From positions 1,302,001 through 1,366,000 of the forward strand of contig NC_014734.1 of the NCBI RefSeq assembly GCF_000183135.1: a stretch of 64,000 nt of DNA, in the 5' to 3' direction. The DNA is from Paludibacter propionicigenes WB4 (GTDB taxonomy: Bacteria; Bacteroidota; Bacteroidia; Bacteroidales; Paludibacteraceae). Below, one piece after another: positions 8,988-20,100 of this stretch. The position numbers and the translations under genes are program-made. Within the stretch, counting starts at the first letter, position 1, and each line of letters opens with the position of its first letter. The notes below the pieces were generated by a model. That model was given only the letters and a program-made list of their open reading frames with translations, ran no database searches and was not told where the DNA came from.

Positions 8988-11003
8988 TTACGGGCGCCTT
9001 AAGCTTATATATTTCACATTTCTATTAACAACTTCACCCGTAGCTATTTTAATTTGTTTGTATACACAATAATAGGTGCCGCTTATTAATTCTTTTCCCA
9101 AAAAAGTCCCCATTCCTGTCCCATCCCAATCATTTTGATAATCGCTACTCTTATATACCAGTATTCCCCAACGGTTATAAACTTCCAAATCAATCTTAGT
9201 GGACGCTGTATGGGTAATTATAAATTTGTCGTTTATGCCATCTCCATTAGGTGAAAAACCATCCGGAATGAATAGTGTAGCTACAGGCATAGCAGTTATA
9301 GTGGGTTCTGCAACACTTGTGGTCGAATTCTCATCGGTACGAATATCTTTAAAGTAGATGGGTTCTTTGCTATTAACTAAGGTCTGACCTGAAAAAAATG
9401 CCTGATTGGACAGTAATAATGTATCGGTCTGAAGATCACTTGGGAAAACTTTTACCTCCATTTTTATTGAATCACGTGCATTCACATCCAACGATGCACC
9501 GGGAAGCAGCATTTTGAGAATGGTAGAGCCATTATAAGATCCATTTGCTGTCAGCTTACCGGAAGCCAACAAGCTTGTGACTGAGTAAGTACAGTTTTTG
9601 TCCTTAAACACATCATCCAGGTTATCTTCCACCTGAATCGAATCAATCTTTGTCTGTGTATCATTATAGAGAGATATCGTATATTTCCAACTATAGGATC
9701 CATCATGATTGAAAACAGGTTTTGAAGACGTTTTGCTGATTTCTGGTAACGGGTGCACAACAATAATTAAATTGGCGCCTGCTAAATTCTTATCGGTATC
9801 TATAGCCGTATAGCTAATTACTGGAACTGTTCCAAAATAATTCAAGGCTGGAGTAAACGTGTAATCTCCATTAGCAGCCATAGTTATTGACCCCACATCA
9901 GGCAGCGTTATGGTCGATCCCGGTTGGCCGATTACGCCTCCAACACTAAAACCTGTAAGAGTGAGTTTATTTCCATTAAACACCGAATCATTTGCCAATA
10001 CATTGCCGCTTACAGGTTCATCCTCCCAATTAGCCACACTGTCATTTATAGCTACCGAAACAACACTGTATGTCGCCAATGTGAAAGCCCCATAACCCGT
10101 CACATTGGCTGTTATGGTACCTGTAGTAAAATTACCCGTGGTAGACACACTATTCTCTGTTATCCATTTACTACCATCCCAACGTACAATTCTGATCTTA
10201 TTGAGTTCGGACGGCATGGACGCACTTGTTTTGGTGACATCCCAACTAAGCGTAAGTTGTACATCTGCACTTCCAGAAGTACGATTCAGTATCCAATACT
10301 CCTTGCTACTAATATGTATAGCCTGATTATCTCGTTGAGTACGCAGAAAACCAGCCTTATCGGGATCTCCGAAGATATAGCGAGCGGCAAAACAATCAGT
10401 GACAGACGCAGGAGCGGAAATTGATGCAGGACGAAAATAGCCTCCATCACCTATTGGAAAAACAAATGAAGAATTTCCCGCTTTACTCACAAAACCATCT
10501 ACATGGCTCATGTCAGAAGCATTAATCCAGCCTGCTCCGTTTTCCAGCAGTAGCATATTGGTCATTGTTTCGGACGAAGGTTGTGATGCGACGACAATCC
10601 CCTTTACAAAATTGACGCTATTGGCAACACTGATATTTTGCTCCAGACTAAATGCATTATCAACCAAATCACTACCTAAAAACAAACCGTAGAAACGCGT
10701 AGAACCGGAACCGGAGATATGTTGTGTATTACTGCCGGAAAACTGGCTCAAAGCCGGGCTAGTAGCTAAATTTGTTACAAAATCAACCTTCCCGTTATTT
10801 GTAAAATTATGACTATACCACACAGCGCCATTATTTATGAACACGCCCGTAGATGTATTGATAAAATCCATACCTATATACTTCTGTGCGTCGGGGTATA
10901 TCCAGTTATTCACTTTATTCTGTTCTATTGTTTGCGCTTGTCCTCTTACCGAGGTGAGAACCAGCAACAAGAATATGCTCCTAACTATTTTTTTATAATT
11001 CAT
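8988..11003 (-). CDS. Secreted surface protein with T9SS type B (gliding-motility) C-terminal sorting domain
   Basis: Start chosen at the ATG at 11003, giving the signal peptide MNYKKIVRSIFLLLVLTSV; ATGs at 11009 and 11039 are also in frame. The N-terminal half is rich in beta strands. A cadherin/VCBS-like module follows (EDEPVSGNVLANDSV ... LNYFGTVPVISYTAID), then a DUF11-like stretch. The C-terminus is the type B sorting domain: FIPDGFSPNGDGINDKF, LEVYNRWGILVY, DWDGTGMG, SGTYYCVYK. The protein is expected to cross the outer membrane through the T9SS with the adjacent SprF-like partner and remain on or leave the cell surface. Function beyond adhesion-like architecture is unknown. Confidence 0.9.
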   Translation of the reverse strand: MNYKKIVRSIFLLLVLTSVRGQAQTIEQNKVNNWIYPDAQKYIGMDFINTSTGVFINNGAVWYSHNFTNNGKVDFVTNLATSPALSQFSGSNTQHISGSGSTRFYGLFLGSDLVDNAFSLEQNISVANSVNFVKGIVVASQPSSETMTNMLLLENGAGWINASDMSHVDGFVSKAGNSSFVFPIGDGGYFRPASISAPASVTDCFAARYIFGDPDKAGFLRTQRDNQAIHISSKEYWILNRTSGSADVQLTLSWDVTKTSASMPSELNKIRIVRWDGSKWITENSVSTTGNFTTGTITANVTGYGAFTLATYSVVSVAINDSVANWEDEPVSGNVLANDSVFNGNKLTLTGFSVGGVIGQPGSTITLPDVGSITMAANGDYTFTPALNYFGTVPVISYTAIDTDKNLAGANLIIVVHPLPEISKTSSKPVFNHDGSYSWKYTISLYNDTQTKIDSIQVEDNLDDVFKDKNCTYSVTSLLASGKLTANGSYNGSTILKMLLPGASLDVNARDSIKMEVKVFPSDLQTDTLLLSNQAFFSGQTLVNSKEPIYFKDIRTDENSTTSVAEPTITAMPVATLFIPDGFSPNGDGINDKFIITHTASTKIDLEVYNRWGILVYKSSDYQNDWDGTGMGTFLGKELISGTYYCVYKQIKIATGEVVNRNVKYISLRRP

Positions 11004-11291
11004 AATCATTTTATTATTGATAGCATTCAGTTGATGCAAACCAAACGATTGACCGAAAATTCAGAACAAAACACCTTTCCGAGTAGAATAAAAGTATTTT
11101 ATCATTCCTACGCTTTGTTATGTTATTGTCTGCCAAAACAAAGCGCTACTTTGAGACTAAATAACTCTTGTTTGTAGAAGAGCATCCTACGCCTATTCCA
11201 CTTTTAAGAAACAGAAAACCACAATCTAAATTTAGAATCCTGATATTCATAGTATCAAAATAATCATTGGTATACACTACTTACTCCTGAA

Positions 11292-11583
11292 TCATTTCAG
11301 TTTCTTCACAATCACCTGCGTGATATTCAGTTTTGTATCTATGTATATTAGAGCATTTCGGAGTTGTTCAAAACTATAAACCGCCGACAAGTTGTTTGCC
11401 TTCGCATAATCGGTTATTACCCTGTTTACTTTATTGAGCAACGGTTGAATATCCTGATTATATTGAGTCTGTATTAATTTATCGTAAGTTGTCCGTTTTT
11501 CCTGCCATTGAGAGGTAAGCTACTTTTTGACTGAAAACATGTGCTGAGAACAACACCAATACGAGTAATACTAATTTCTTCAT
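11292..11583 (-). pseudogene. OmpH/Skp-like protein remnant (internal deletion plus frameshift)
   Basis: From the ATG at 11583 the minus strand encodes a signal peptide (MKKLVLLVLVLFSAHVFSQK), but this frame stops after 34 codons. One base out of that frame, from about 11520 to the TGA at 11292, it encodes LTSQWQEKRTTYDKLI, then DIQPLLNKVNRVITDYAK and ITQVIVKKLK. This matches the conserved C-terminal end of small Bacteroidetes OmpH/Skp periplasmic chaperones (LxPxxxKVxxAIxxxAKENxF ... DITxxVxKKL). The whole is about 100 codons instead of about 170, so the central coiled-coil part has been deleted and the ends joined out of frame. I see no genes in the flanking stretches 11040-11291 and 11584-11843. 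Confidence 0.6.
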
Positions 11584-11843
11584 CTGATTATTTTTTTGTT
11601 TGTCAATGGAGTTGTCTTTACTTTTTCTTCAACATAATTTCAACAGGTTCATTCTGTTTTATGTATCGTTACTATCAAAAATTAACTTTGTGCTGACGTT
11701 GTGTTTGCCATTGGGTGCAACGAGTTACGAATCGCTGTAAAAACATTAACGAATTAAACCTCTCTAAACCCTATATTTTTTTGTGTTGTTCTATTGCTTT
11801 TTCCTTAGTTGCCGATTAACTATTTTGATTTTACCATTAACTA

Positions 11844-12710
11844 TTATTTCAGACAACGCAACGGCATGGCACATCCTTTAGGTACATTATAAAGAAGTGG
11901 TTGATGACTCCCTTGATCACTCGCTTCCCAACCTGTTGTAGCGTCAGCTTGAGTTGAAGACCAAGTGGAAAGATTATAACCCCGGTTCGTTAAGACAAAT
12001 GTTGATCCACTATAACTAAATCCAGCTCCATGCAATTTTAATACACTGGTATAACTTAGAGCAGTCGAGCCAAACGCCGCATTGTTACCCACTGTTACCC
12101 ATTCCGAATAAGTTGGCATTCGCCACCCTGATCCCAATAACAGGGTACATGGATCATTAGCAGCTGTCCAATCACTATTTTCAGTAATGGATGTGTACCA
12201 GCTTGTTGGAGTGATGATGCCATCATCTCCCACTTTAATCCCTTGTGCTCGGTTAAACTGCCAATACCAACCACCAGATGCTGCTGTTGCATCATTGACG
12301 GAAGTAGCTGAATGCTCAGCTCCAAGGTTCTGAGTGATCCAGCATTTTGTTGTGCCTGATACGTTCGTGCTAACAGTTGTGTAAGTAATTAACTTGCTAA
12401 CAGGAGATACGCTACCGGCATAATGAGCTACAGAGAAACTATTTCCACAGGATGTAAAAGGGATAGCTCCATAACCATACCAGTCACTCAAACTATAAGG
12501 GGCTGTTTTATCAGTTAAATGAGATTTATTATTTAGATCGGAAATGGAATAAGTCCCTGCAGTAATCTCTCCTGCTGTCAGCATCCAGTCAGAAATTGCT
12601 TTTACACTTATAGCCCCCGATGAGGGAAGCGCAGCTGGATATTGGCCCCTGACAGTTGAAAACATCAGTGACAAGTATAAAAAAACAAGCTTCTTTTTCA
12701 TTTTCTTCAT
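11844..12710 (-). CDS. FISUMP-domain secreted protein
   Basis: The 288-residue exported protein has a signal peptide ending near STVRGQ. Its C-terminal two thirds look like a FISUMP domain (Fibrobacter succinogenes major paralogous domain). Visible features are CWITQNLGAE near the start, LGSGWRMPTYSEW in the middle, then WSSTQADATTGWEA and a terminal CAMPLRCLK. Such domains are surface or secreted modules of unknown chemistry. It is the last gene of the S74/TlpA/FISUMP operon, 2 bp after the thioredoxin-like gene. An ATG three codons in (12701) is an alternative start. Confidence 0.75.
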   Translation of the reverse strand: MKKMKKKLVFLYLSLMFSTVRGQYPAALPSSGAISVKAISDWMLTAGEITAGTYSISDLNNKSHLTDKTAPYSLSDWYGYGAIPFTSCGNSFSVAHYAGSVSPVSKLITYTTVSTNVSGTTKCWITQNLGAEHSATSVNDATAASGGWYWQFNRAQGIKVGDDGIITPTSWYTSITENSDWTAANDPCTLLLGSGWRMPTYSEWVTVGNNAAFGSTALSYTSVLKLHGAGFSYSGSTFVLTNRGYNLSTWSSTQADATTGWEASDQGSHQPLLYNVPKGCAMPLRCLK

Positions 12711-12712
12711 TT

Positions 12713-14146
12713 TTATTTCATTGCAGTTTCCAGTTGTTCCACACTTTCGGGTAAGGCAACGATTTTGTTTGTTTGAGCATCGACCAGTACCATCACGGGA
12801 GTAGACAGAATAAAATAAGCATTGGCTACTTTACTGTTGATACCACCTTTGAGAAGCATATGTTTCCAACCTTTGAGCAAAGTGTGCACTTTATCCCAGA
12901 GTTTGATATCTGCTTCGGTATCATCAATGCCAAGAGCAAAAATTTCTACCGCTTTTTTATTTGATATTTGCTGATACCACGGATATAGGTTCTTGATTAG
13001 CTCCTTGCAATGGTCGCACCCAGCTGACCAAAACAATACTAGTTTATATCGGCAGGTAGTGGAATAAGTAGAAAATTGTGTATTTGTGCCGGCATCGTTT
13101 ATAATATTAAAATCCGGTGCCGGGCTACCAACCACCAGTTTCTTTATGCCATTAAGCCGCTTTTCAATTTGTTGCTTTTTGTTGGTATAACAGCTTGGGT
13201 CGTCGAGGTAAGGTTGCAACGCTTTAATACCGACCGGGATATTATTGGCTTCAAAACCATTGTAAAAATAATCGACCATCCAACCATATACAAAAGGATT
13301 ACCGCCTACGCGGGCTTTATCAATCGCTATTGTGGCGGCTACTGAAAGCAGCGAATCGCGCAACGCCGGAGTAGTGGACATGGCGCCATAGATATTTACA
13401 TATTTGTTCATCCACTGAATCATGTCGGAGGTCTTCAAAATAAGTGTATCCTTAAAATCTATTCCATCAAAATAATGCGCTATCATACCGTTTACTCTGT
13501 CAACCAAACTATCTTCCCATTCCATCGCTGGCACATATTGAAATTTGAAAGCCTTGCTGACAAAAGTTTTTTTATGCTGTGCTATTTGTTTTTCAATCCA
13601 TCGGTTGTAATTCGTGCGCCTTTTTTCGTATTCTGTTATGCCTGTGCGATAAAGGGTGGAGTGGGTATCGTCGTAACTCATCAGAAAATTCTGCAATACC
13701 CCCAGTTTCTCCTTTTGTTTGAAATTCTCTTTGCTGAAGTCAGCATAGACGGTATTTTCTATTTCACCTTTTTGAAACCACGTGCTGTCCATATTGTTGC
13801 AGAAAGGAGGATTGACAAATAATTCAAGGTTCTGCGAGTAAGCAAAAATGTGCTTTTCTGAAGGATATGGCGTGCTTGTTTCTTTATCTTTATAGTCGAA
13901 ACGAATCACAAATTCACCCGGCAACTGGTCCTTAGCCACAGTAACTATGGCAGACTCATTACTTTTAACAGGTGACAATTCGGCAATGGGTTTACCTGCA
14001 TTGGGTCCAGACAAAGCCAGAAGGCTTATTTTACTATTCCACACTCCACGTATATGTACCGTAATGGTTATATCTCTGGTCTGCGCGTTTAGTTGGAATA
14101 CTACTGCCAGCAGAGAGATAACTAGAATTTTAAATTTCATGCGCAT
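12713..14146 (-). CDS. TlpA-like thioredoxin-fold lipid- or periplasm-targeted protein
   Basis: The 477-residue exported protein has a signal peptide (MKFKILVISLLAVVFQLNAQ from the internal Met at 14140). The N-terminal 320 residues form the large helical/DUF-like region common in Bacteroidetes TlpA-type proteins. The C-terminal thioredoxin-like domain (about 335-477) begins with VGSPAPDF. It has the redox motif CDHC in FWSAGCDHCKEL and the cis-Pro loop as LSTPVMVLVD. It probably acts as a periplasmic disulfide reductase or oxidase for its operon partners. It lies 48 bp after the giant S74 gene and 2 bp before the FISUMP gene. Confidence 0.85.
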   Translation of the reverse strand: MRMKFKILVISLLAVVFQLNAQTRDITITVHIRGVWNSKISLLALSGPNAGKPIAELSPVKSNESAIVTVAKDQLPGEFVIRFDYKDKETSTPYPSEKHIFAYSQNLELFVNPPFCNNMDSTWFQKGEIENTVYADFSKENFKQKEKLGVLQNFLMSYDDTHSTLYRTGITEYEKRRTNYNRWIEKQIAQHKKTFVSKAFKFQYVPAMEWEDSLVDRVNGMIAHYFDGIDFKDTLILKTSDMIQWMNKYVNIYGAMSTTPALRDSLLSVAATIAIDKARVGGNPFVYGWMVDYFYNGFEANNIPVGIKALQPYLDDPSCYTNKKQQIEKRLNGIKKLVVGSPAPDFNIINDAGTNTQFSTYSTTCRYKLVLFWSAGCDHCKELIKNLYPWYQQISNKKAVEIFALGIDDTEADIKLWDKVHTLLKGWKHMLLKGGINSKVANAYFILSTPVMVLVDAQTNKIVALPESVEQLETAMK

Positions 14147-14194
14147 TACCTTTAATTGACATTTTCAAGGTTTGAAAAGTCAATGTACGTTTCC

Positions 14195-17100
14195 TTATTT
14201 TTTATTGGTTATTAATTTCTTTAATTCCTCCTGATTTATTTTAAGGAATTCAATTTCTTTTTTCAACAAATCAATTTCCTGATGTTGCGCTTCTATTTCG
14301 GCTTGTTGTGAAATAATGACGGCATCATGTTCCTGCCACCCTTTCAACAATGGAGCCGTCATAGCCTGATAATTGAGCGATAGTGTAGACATACTGTCTT
14401 TGGCAATCGTAACTAAATCTGGGAAATATTGCTGCACATTTTGAGCTATAAAACCTAATTGATGTATCTTTATATCTTTACGGTCGAATTCTACTGCATT
14501 AATTTTACGTAGGCTTTCAGATACGTTGGGTAAAGTCTGGATATTCTTTTTGAGGCGAATATCTGAATAGGCGGTAACATTTCCCCCTGCTGTAATTGAA
14601 CCTGAAACTACTGCATTTCCTGTGGCATTAACATAAAATACAGGAGCCGCTTGATTTCCAAAATGAAACCCTATTGCATCTCCAACTCCAACTAATGCCG
14701 TCCCTTGGTAGTATGACATGCCATAAGGTGTGGCAGATGCAAAACACCAAATATTATTTGCGGCATTGGCAACATATCCTGCACTTTGAAATCCAGCTCC
14801 AGTTCCAGATTTAACTATACCGGAAAAGGTTGCAGTTGTTCCACTTAAGGCTCCTGTTAAGGTTCCTCCAGAAAGAGGAAGATATGCACCGGCTGCAGCA
14901 GCAGTAGTTAAATAAGTAGCTGCATCCACACTGCCATCCGCTTTTAGAAACTGAGCGGAAGTACCTCCTGATTTGACAAAACCAGTAGAAGTCACTGTTG
15001 ATGAAAAGGTTTTTGCTCCTGCAAAAGTTTGAGTTGTTGCCGAAACCAATCCAGCTGAAGAAGCATCAGCTGTTTGCATATAGAGACTGTTCCCAGAAAT
15101 TACTGCACCGTTGGCAGCTTTAGTCTGACTATCGATGGTGCCAATAACATTCACATAAGTAGTCGGCGTTGTCCAGCTCAATGCTCCTGCAGTAGTACCT
15201 GATAGTACCTGTCCATTCACAGTAGGGCCTGCTGTGGGGAGTGTGTAACTGATATTCGCCGACTGTGAACCTGCTGTAAAAGATGTAGAATATGAATTTG
15301 AAGCATCGGTAAATGCCAATGTTTTTCCTGCCGCTAAAGTGGTATTTCCATTCAGGGAAATGTTTCCTGTTCCCGTACTGAAAGTACCAGATCCGCTTAT
15401 TGCAAAATTTCCTGAAGCTTGTGCGTAGCCTGTTATTCCCGAAAGAGCACCCGAGTTTACAATTAAACCATTCATCGTATTACCTGAAGTTGGAGCTGTA
15501 ATGGCCGAATTGAATGTTTTTGCTCCTGCAAAAGTTTGGGCTCCGGTATTGACTACCCCACGGGCAGATGTACCTGCATCGGGGATGTTCAGGGTAAGTG
15601 TTCCTCCAAGACTAGCCGGCGAACCAGATACATTCACATCGACTCCCGTAGTTCCTGTAGCCAGCGTGATACTTCCCAGATTGGCCGTATTTACATCTAT
15701 CGTCGGTTCTGTTGTTGTTCCACCTATTGTAACTTTTGTACTACCAGCTCCAACTGAAGTTACTTTATTGTTAAACGTAGTCCAGTTGCCGGATGACAAA
15801 TATCCATCAGTACTGTTGGTTGCCTGCGTTATTCCTATCGCACCTGTTCCACTGTCGTAAGTGATAGGTGCTGTGGCTGACAAAGCTGATAATGTCAGAA
15901 AGTTTGGTGTCCAGTTCACCCAGTTACTTCCGTCGTACTTTAATATGTTATTTGCACTAAGGCTCGTAATAGAAATGGCAGTTCCTTTCAATTTATCAAC
16001 ATTGGTCGCTCCTAAAGTACCTGAGATATCTCCCCCAACGGGAAGTGCAGATGACTGGAAATAAGAAGGAGCTGCAGAAGAACCTGTATTATTTCCAAAC
16101 AGCGTATTGGCACCTGCATTGGTCAAAGTATAAGAGATCGTTGGTGTAGAACCGGCATTAGCTACCGATGTACTAAAGAGTGGGGTCAGATTTCCCGACG
16201 AAACGGTTGTAACGGTTCCGTTATTGACAGTACTAATAACATCTCCGGTCATTTGAAGTCCGGCACCAACGGTTACACCACCCTTCACAGAAGCTGTGGC
16301 AGTGGGCAAAGTATATGTATAGTTAGGGATATTCAGTGTACCTCCAGAAAAAGTTGCTGCTCCCCCTGTTCCTGTAGTGGTAAGTGCAATGGCATTTTGC
16401 TTGTTATTAAAGGTAGTCCAATCATTAGAAGACAAATATCCATTCGTACTATTTGTTGCTTGCGAGATAGCAAAGACACCTGTCGCATTGTTGTATGTCA
16501 AAGGTGTAGTGGCCGATAAGGCTGTTCGGGCAATATAATTAGGAGTCCAGTTGACCCACCCGCTAGATGTGTATTTTAATAGATCTCCATCTGTCAGAGA
16601 AGAGAAAAGAAGAGAATTACCTTTCAATTTATTTACAGTAACTGCGCTCACTGTACCGGAAACATCTCCCCCAACAGGAATTCCGGCAGTCGATACAGAT
16701 GCAGCAGCAGTGATTCGACCTGTAGCATCCACTGTAAACTGAGGAATAGCAGCAACCGATCCGTATGATCCGGAATTAGGATTTACATCTTTCAGCGTTA
16801 GTATTCCATTATTGTCCAGCGTTGCATCTCCATCCATCAAAACAGCTGTAGCTATTCCTGAAGCATTTCCGACAAACATCCGTCCCGCAGCCAGTCCATT
16901 GGTTAATCCACTTGCCCAACTTAACGCACCCGTACCATCATTAACAAGCAACTGTCCACTTTGACCCTGATTTTCAGGTAGAATTAGTGTATAACTACTT
17001 AGCGATGCCGGAGCTTGTAAGCGCACTGATTCGGAAGATGCATTGATTAATTGCATATCTCCTTTGATGTCCAATGCTGATTGCGGATTATCAGTACCAA

Positions 17101-20100
17101 TCCCGACATTTCCGTCAGTTTTGATTGTCAATCCAGATCCCGGATTTGTATTTGCAGCAAAACGAGCCAACAAACCACTGGTTGACAGACCTGTATTTGC
17201 AACATATAATAGACCCTTAGTAGATGAGTTCAATGCAGAACTTGACGAACTTACTGAAAGCAAATTACCACTTGATAAGCTATTTCCGGCTATTGATTGT
17301 ACTGTCCCTGTAGTAGTAGAAGAAGATAATGAAAACAAGCTACCTGTATGTGCTGCATTGCTATTCGCTAAAGAGAAAAGGTTTCCCGATGTGGCAGCGT
17401 TCCAGTTCCATGTTTGGGTAAAGTTGCCATTATTGATAGAATTATTAGCTTTAGCATCAGTGAGTCCATTCAATGGCATTGCCGACGCAATAGGATAATC
17501 GAGCTGTAGGCGTTCTGTTGCAGTGGTAAAATATAGATGACTATTAGCATACTCCATGGCTCCTTCTTCAAGTACTGCAACTTTATTAGCACTGGTCGTA
17601 AACTTCAAAGGAGCCATACCACTCGCTGCACCACCTGCAGGCAGGTGTAAACGTGCTGCTGGACTGGCAACTCCGATACCTATACTTCCATTATTTGAAG
17701 CAGCTGTTGATGGATTTCCTGATGCTGAAGAATAAGTATTCTTGCCAAACAATACTCCACCAATATTAATACTGTTCTCAGTAGTAGCCGGTAAAGTAAT
17801 ATTGGTACCTATAATAATATTATTCTTACCAATGTGGTTGCCCGAAAGACCATCATTTCCAACATTATATCCAATTAATGTACTATACTGAGCAGATGAA
17901 GCATTGTACCCTGCGTTTTGCCCTATAAAATTGGAATTACGAGCCAAATTTGCATAATATCCGGCTCCTTCTCCTATGAAATTTGAGAAACTTGCACTGA
18001 TAGCCCCTAAACCAGCATTTTGGCCTAAGAAGTTGGATGAAGAAGCACTCGTTGCATCTGCTCCGGCTCCGTTACCTAAAAAGTTGGAGTAAGAAGCTCC
18101 TGTAGCATTTTGGCCTGCTTTTTCACCAAAGAAGTTGGATGAAAGACTACCTGTTACTCCGGAACCTGTACCTGGAAGTCCTGTAGAGAAAAGATTAGAT
18201 CCATTCACAATAGTAATAGGAGAGGCCAATGATTCCGTCCATTGGTTTCCATCCCAAACAAGCGTTACCGACATTCCAATAGGCAATGTACAGGATTTAA
18301 CTGATACGTAATTCGTAGAAGTACCTGAGTTGGCTATTGTAAACAAACGACCCGGTGTTTTATCTGTAGGCGCAGGTAAGGTTATAGCGACATCGTATGT
18401 ATCCTGCACAATCACTAAACCCGAATAGTTATCCACAGGATCACTATTACCCGGAATAAATGTCGGATCTGAGTTATTTACCACATTGAATCCTAAAACC
18501 GTAGAACCGGTATTGTGTAAAGTAGCTACCGGAGCCGAAGTACCTATTCCCACTTTGCCATTTGCCATTACAGTTAACCCTGAACCGGAAGTACTATTCG
18601 ATTGAATGCGCCCCACAGTACCATCGGTACTTGCAGAAGCGTTAGCCACATAAAGCAGACCGTTTGTAGAATTCAAAGAGCTACTTGACGAAGTTATACT
18701 TAATCCCGTTCCTTCAGTCAAAGAAGATGAAGATATATTAGCCAAAGTTCCGGTAGTTGCCGAATTGGCAGTGACATTGAACAATCCTGTACCGGTGTAT
18801 GCTCCCGTACCAGTAACGTCAAATGCACTTCCGGATGTCTTTGAGTTCGTAAAATCAAGAGCATAGTTTGCTTGTGTAACCGTACGGTTAGCTGTCAACG
18901 TTCCATTGGCAGTATAAATATTGGGTAAAGTGGTAGGATCCTTCCATGCCGGTGCAGCTGTTCCTGTAGAAATAAGGACATAACCGTTTGTTCCGGCTGA
19001 TGTAGCCTGCACTGCTCCTATTCCATTACCGTAAAGGATTCCATTACCGGTTAAACTATTTACTCCCGTACCACCGTTAGCTACCGGTAAAATTCCGGTC
19101 ACGTCACCCGATGCAAGATTAACTGACGAACTGGAAAGATTTCCTGAAGCATTACTATGAACAATTCCAGCAGTTAGATTAGATAAATTGGTAATATTTT
19201 GACTGGTATTCACACTTATAGTGCCGGATGCAGCCGAAAGTCCCGTACCGACTATAACACCTCCTAAAGTGCTGTTGGTTGCCGGGGTAACCGTCCACGT
19301 TTGGGCTGCACTTCCATCAAAATCGGAACCTGTCAAGCCTGTCCCTGCGGATAACTTATTCGGACTTACTGCTGTTATCGTTCCACTCGATCCTAAAGCT
19401 ATATCTGTACCATTCACGGTTACCTTACTATTGACCAAAGAAGAATTTGGGATGTTGGACGTTTCAATACTTGAACCTGAAAAGCTAAGGCCCGTTCCTA
19501 ATGTGATATTTTGTGCATTAGCCAATGAACCCGTAGCATTACCTATCAAAGAAGAACCAGCCACCTGTTGTAGTTTGGAATAGGTTACGGCATTCGAGCC
19601 TATAGTCAGTGCTGGCGATAAAGCTGTTGTGCCTGATGCGGTTCCGGTAATATCTCCCGAAGCTGTAAAAGTAATACTCTCATTGTTCTTCAGGTAGGCG
19701 GAGTTATCGTAAACAACATCTCCACTTCCATTTATTGTCACAAAACCGGTTCCCGTAGTGGTGCTTAATACACCTGCGCTGCTATTGGTAACCAATCCTT
19801 TGGAATTTAGACCGCTAACGGTAAGACCACTGAATGTGGGGCTGCTTGTTGAAGCTATACTTTGAGGCAAACTGAGTGTTACATCTCCTGTCGAAGATGA
19901 AGCTATCACTTGATCAGTGGTTCCTGTGATAGTAGTTACAGGAGTGGTTGCTCCAACTAACTGACCATTAGTATTGGTGGCTATATAAGATGCTGATGCT
20001 GGGACTGAACCGCTGTTTATCTGATTTGCATTCCAATAAGCACCGGTGTTTAGAATAGTGGCAGTCGTTCCACTGGTGGATACAGCGGCAGGAGTGCTGC

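Noticed and set aside
15501-17498. Several plus-strand ORFs of 60-150 residues within the giant S74 gene
   Set aside because: They are antisense shadows of the low-complexity Ser/Thr/Gly repeats of the real gene.
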